NCBI GenBank assembly: GCA_029572955.1
Contig: JAKPQE010000004.1
Location: 1 to 37,528 of the forward strand
DNA length: 37,528 nt
Source of the DNA: Pseudomonadota bacterium
GTDB taxonomy: Bacteria; Pseudomonadota; Alphaproteobacteria; Rhizobiales; JAKPQE01
Direction: 5' to 3'
Numbering within the stretch: the stretch's first letter is position 1; the number at the start of each line of letters is the position of its first letter. Both the position numbers and the translations under genes were made by a program. This document shows, one piece after another, positions 35,943-37,528 of this stretch. Below the pieces are notes generated by a model. The model saw nothing but the letters and a program-made list of their open reading frames with translations, ran no database searches and was not told the origin of the DNA.

Positions 35943-36542
35943 TCAGGTCCGGCGGACCTTGATGACCTCGCCGGTATAGGCGTCGACGTAGATCACCACC
36001 TGGCGACCGCGCCCGTCGCGCGCCTTGAAGAGATAGCGGTCGCCGAGATCGTCGGCGAAACGCACCTTATTGTAGCCGAGGTCGTAGAGCATCGCCTTGA
36101 CCTCGCGAACCGACACGCGCGTCACGATATGCGGCCGCGGCCGCACGTCGTTGTCGTAGTAGTAGCCGGTGCCCGGCCACGCCGGCCCGTAGTAGTGGTC
36201 GTCCTGCGGCCGCGGCCGGTAGATCGGCGGCGGCACGCCCGGTCCATGCTGCCAGTTCTTGCCACCATGCGGCCCGCCATAGACCGCCCCGGGCGGCCGC
36301 GGCGGCGGCGACCACTGCGCCCCCGGCCGCGGTTCGTTCAGGTATTTCTCGCCGACCGGCGCACCGCTGATGCCCGGCGGATCGTAGCGCTCCTGGCCCC
36401 ACGGCCCCGGCATGCCCGACAGGCCCTCGACCTCGATGACGTCGGACGGCGCCTCGAACGGCACGACGAGACTGGCCGCGGCGGCCGGCATCGCCGTTGC
36501 CGCCAAGACACCGATCGTGACGACGATCTTACGCAAAAGCAT
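35943..36542 (-). CDS. Secreted proline-rich protein with C-terminal PepSY-like domain
   Basis: 199 residues. Signal peptide (about 1-22), an extended Pro/Gly/Tyr/His-rich middle (about 45-135, with PPPRPPGAVYGGPHGG and YYGPAWPGTGYYYDND), and a C-terminal domain (about 138-199) that looks like PepSY: SVREVKAMLYDLGYNKV, then YLFKARDGRGRQVVIYVDAYTGEVI. PepSY domains are periplasmic and thought to bind or inhibit proteins. ATG 36542 follows AAGGTGAGG; the frame is open to 36629. It is divergent from hsp20 over a 337-base region and single in its direction. Specific function unknown. Confidence 0.75.
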   Translation of the reverse strand: MLLRKIVVTIGVLAATAMPAAAASLVVPFEAPSDVIEVEGLSGMPGPWGQERYDPPGISGAPVGEKYLNEPRPGAQWSPPPRPPGAVYGGPHGGKNWQHGPGVPPPIYRPRPQDDHYYGPAWPGTGYYYDNDVRPRPHIVTRVSVREVKAMLYDLGYNKVRFADDLGDRYLFKARDGRGRQVVIYVDAYTGEVIKVRRT

Positions 36543-36659
36543 GTCACCCTCACCTTCTGGCCGGACCTCGACAGGACCCCTCGTGTCGCGCCTCCGGCTT
36601 TGCGACCCGATCCTGACCCACTCTGCCATCGCCCGGCTGAATGCCGGCGGAAGGCGTCG

Positions 36660-36674
36660 TTAATCCTTCATTCA
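36660..36674. promoter_or_regulatory. Near-match to a CtrA box before the PepSY protein gene
   Basis: TTAA-TCCTTCA-TTCA differs from TTAA-N7-TTAA at one base. It lies 118 bases upstream of the minus-strand PepSY gene. Weak evidence alone; noted because exact boxes occur at 16322 and 17402. Confidence 0.25.
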
Positions 36675-36737
36675 TGTTGGGTCTCGGACCGCTCCGCGCA
36701 ACGGCCCCGAGCGCACGCGACGCGCCTTGCCCGGCCC

Positions 36738-36766
36738 CTTGAAGCGCTCCGCCGAAATGCCCATCT
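36738..36766 (+). promoter_or_regulatory. RpoH-type heat-shock promoter before hsp20
   Basis: CTTGAAG (36738-36744) and CCCATCT (36760-36766), 15 bases apart, match the sigma-32 pattern CTTGAAA-N11-16-CCCCATNT. It implies a start site near 36773 and a leader of about 105 bases that holds the predicted RNA thermometer. Confidence 0.6.
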
Positions 36767-36773
36767 GATGCGT

Positions 36774-36879
36774 GCGGACGCCGATCCGGGTCCGCGACCG
36801 TCGTCGATGACAGGCCCGGCCAATCCGGCGGGCAAGAGGGACGACGGGAAAGGCAAAGTCGCTTCAAACGGAGGACAAA
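36774..36879 (+). ncRNA. ROSE-type RNA thermometer in the hsp20 leader
   Basis: Three hairpins occupy the leader. I: GCGGAC (36774-36779) / GTCCGC (36790-36795). II: CCGTCGTC (36798-36805) / GACGACGG (36840-36847), enclosing GCCCG / CGGGC. III: GTCGCTTC (36858-36865), loop AAAC, GGAGGAC (36870-36876). In III the Shine-Dalgarno GGAGGA is fully paired and faces TCGCT, the conserved U(U/C)GCU of ROSE elements with its single bulged G. This is the known heat-melting switch of rhizobial small heat-shock genes. Confidence 0.75.
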
Positions 36880-37344
36880 ATGCGTCAGTTCGACTTCAGC
36901 CCGCTCTATCGTTCGACCGTCGGCTTCGACCGTCTCTTCAACATGCTCGATTCCATGGGCGCGCCGGACGCCGGCCAGAGCTATCCGCCCTACAACATCG
37001 AGCGCACCGGCGAGAACGCCTATCGCATCACCATGGCCGTCGCCGGCTTCGGCGAGGGCGACCTCGTCATCGACGTCAAGGAAAGCACCCTCACCGTTCG
37101 CGGCGAGAAGCGCGAGGACAAGCCGGCTGGCTCCGAAATGCTCTACCAGGGCATCGCCGCCCGCGCCTTCGAGCGCCGCTTCCAGCTCGCCACCCATGTC
37201 GAGGTGAAGGGTGCCTCGCTCGAGAACGGCCTCCTGCACATCGACCTCGTGCGCGAGATCCCCGAGGCGATGAAGCCGCGCCAGATCGCGATCACCCGCA
37301 CCGGCGAGAAGGTCGCCCCGCAGATCGAGGCCGACGCCGCCTGA
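36880..37344 (+). CDS. Small heat-shock protein (Hsp20/IbpA family)
   Basis: 154 residues. Short N-terminal arm (FDFSPLYRSTVGFDRLFNML), then the alpha-crystallin domain (about 35-130: YNIERTGENAYRITMAVAGF, LTVRGEKRED, the FERRFQLATHVEVKGASLENGLLHIDL stretch around 95-122) and a C-terminal tail (KPRQIAIT). Known role: holds unfolded proteins in soluble form for DnaK/ClpB refolding. ATG 36880 lies four bases after GGAGGA, which is paired in the predicted thermometer. It is a single-gene unit ended by a strong terminator. Confidence 0.95.
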   Translation: MRQFDFSPLYRSTVGFDRLFNMLDSMGAPDAGQSYPPYNIERTGENAYRITMAVAGFGEGDLVIDVKESTLTVRGEKREDKPAGSEMLYQGIAARAFERRFQLATHVEVKGASLENGLLHIDLVREIPEAMKPRQIAITRTGEKVAPQIEADAA

Positions 37345-37406
37345 GCATCGGCCATCGCGTCGACGGAATTCGAAAGGCGCTCTTCCGGGCGCCTCAGATC
37401 ACTGAC

Positions 37407-37440
37407 AAACCCGTCGATATTTTCGGCGGGTTTTGTTTTT
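37407..37440 (+). terminator. Intrinsic terminator after hsp20
   Basis: AAACCCGTCGA (37407-37417) / TCGGCGGGTTT (37423-37433) form an 11-bp stem (one G-U) with loop TATTT and tail TTTTGTTTTT. A smaller hairpin AGGCGC / GCGCCT lies just before it (37375-37394). Confidence 0.85.
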
Positions 37441-37454
37441 GGTTCGGCGGGTTT
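37422..37454 (+). repeat. Short direct repeat at the right end
   Basis: TTCGGCGGGTTT occurs at 37422-37433 (the terminator 3' arm) and again at 37443-37454. The remaining bases to 37528 hold no gene that can be supported; an ATG at 37500 is too close to the edge to judge. Confidence 0.5.
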
Positions 37455-37528
37455 GGTTTGTCGGGAGAGGTTTTGGGCGGCCTGAGAGGCGTGGCGGCTC
37501 ATGCGGTTGCCGGTTTTGGGGCTTTGGT

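Noticed and set aside
37143-37502. 119-codon minus-strand frame with KPAEPKTKPAEN repeat at the right end
   Set aside because: Runs antisense into hsp20 and through its terminator; the repeat comes from the duplicated terminator arm.

Overview
The window is a GC-rich chromosomal segment of an alphaproteobacterium, almost certainly Hyphomicrobiales (Rhizobiales). This rests on a ChpT phosphotransferase gene, two perfect TTAA-N7-TTAA CtrA boxes, a tandem pair of Omp25/Omp31-like barrel genes, a serC-serA operon with a structured leader, a rhizobial-type RpoH, a ROSE-type RNA thermometer before a small heat-shock gene, and the gene order tolQ-tolR-tolA-tolB-pal-cpoB-tilS-ftsH-glmM. The genus cannot be read from the sequence. 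All gene functions are judged from motifs and gene order by eye; no database search was run.

Layout. 1-3940 (minus strand): a small secreted cysteine-rich protein, then chpT, then cheA (a CheA-receiver hybrid cut by the left edge). 4378-15289 (plus): the Tol-Pal envelope locus, tilS, ftsH and glmM, divided by clear intrinsic terminators. 15305-16222 (minus): an EamA-family exporter. 16424-18256: two paralogous outer-membrane barrel proteins, each behind a CtrA box. 18393-21247: serC and serA, the first two committed steps of serine synthesis. 21338-24704 (minus): a TetR regulator, a gene-poor and partly AT-rich gap, rpoH and an RluD-type pseudouridine synthase. 24703-34032 (plus): a small membrane protein, a GFA-family protein, an NAD-type formate dehydrogenase operon (fdhB-cupin-lysE-fdhA) and a DctPQM TRAP transporter. 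34040-36542 (minus): folP-folB-folK and a PepSY-type periplasmic protein. 36880-37344: a small heat-shock protein.

How it fits together. Envelope integrity and cell-cycle control recur: Tol-Pal and CpoB (constriction), GlmM (UDP-GlcNAc precursor), FtsH (membrane proteolysis), ChpT (the relay that phosphorylates CtrA in this class) and CtrA boxes in front of envelope genes. Heat-shock control is the second theme: RpoH, FtsH (which degrades RpoH in known systems), and an Hsp20 gene that appears doubly controlled by an RpoH-type promoter and an RNA thermometer. The formate dehydrogenase operon is the main accessory metabolic unit. It is unusual in having a cupin and a LysE-type exporter coupled between its two subunits.

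Most of the window is ordinary core genome. The items most worth a second look are the hsp20 leader, the knottin-like secreted protein, the palindromic CtrA box, and the split formate dehydrogenase operon.
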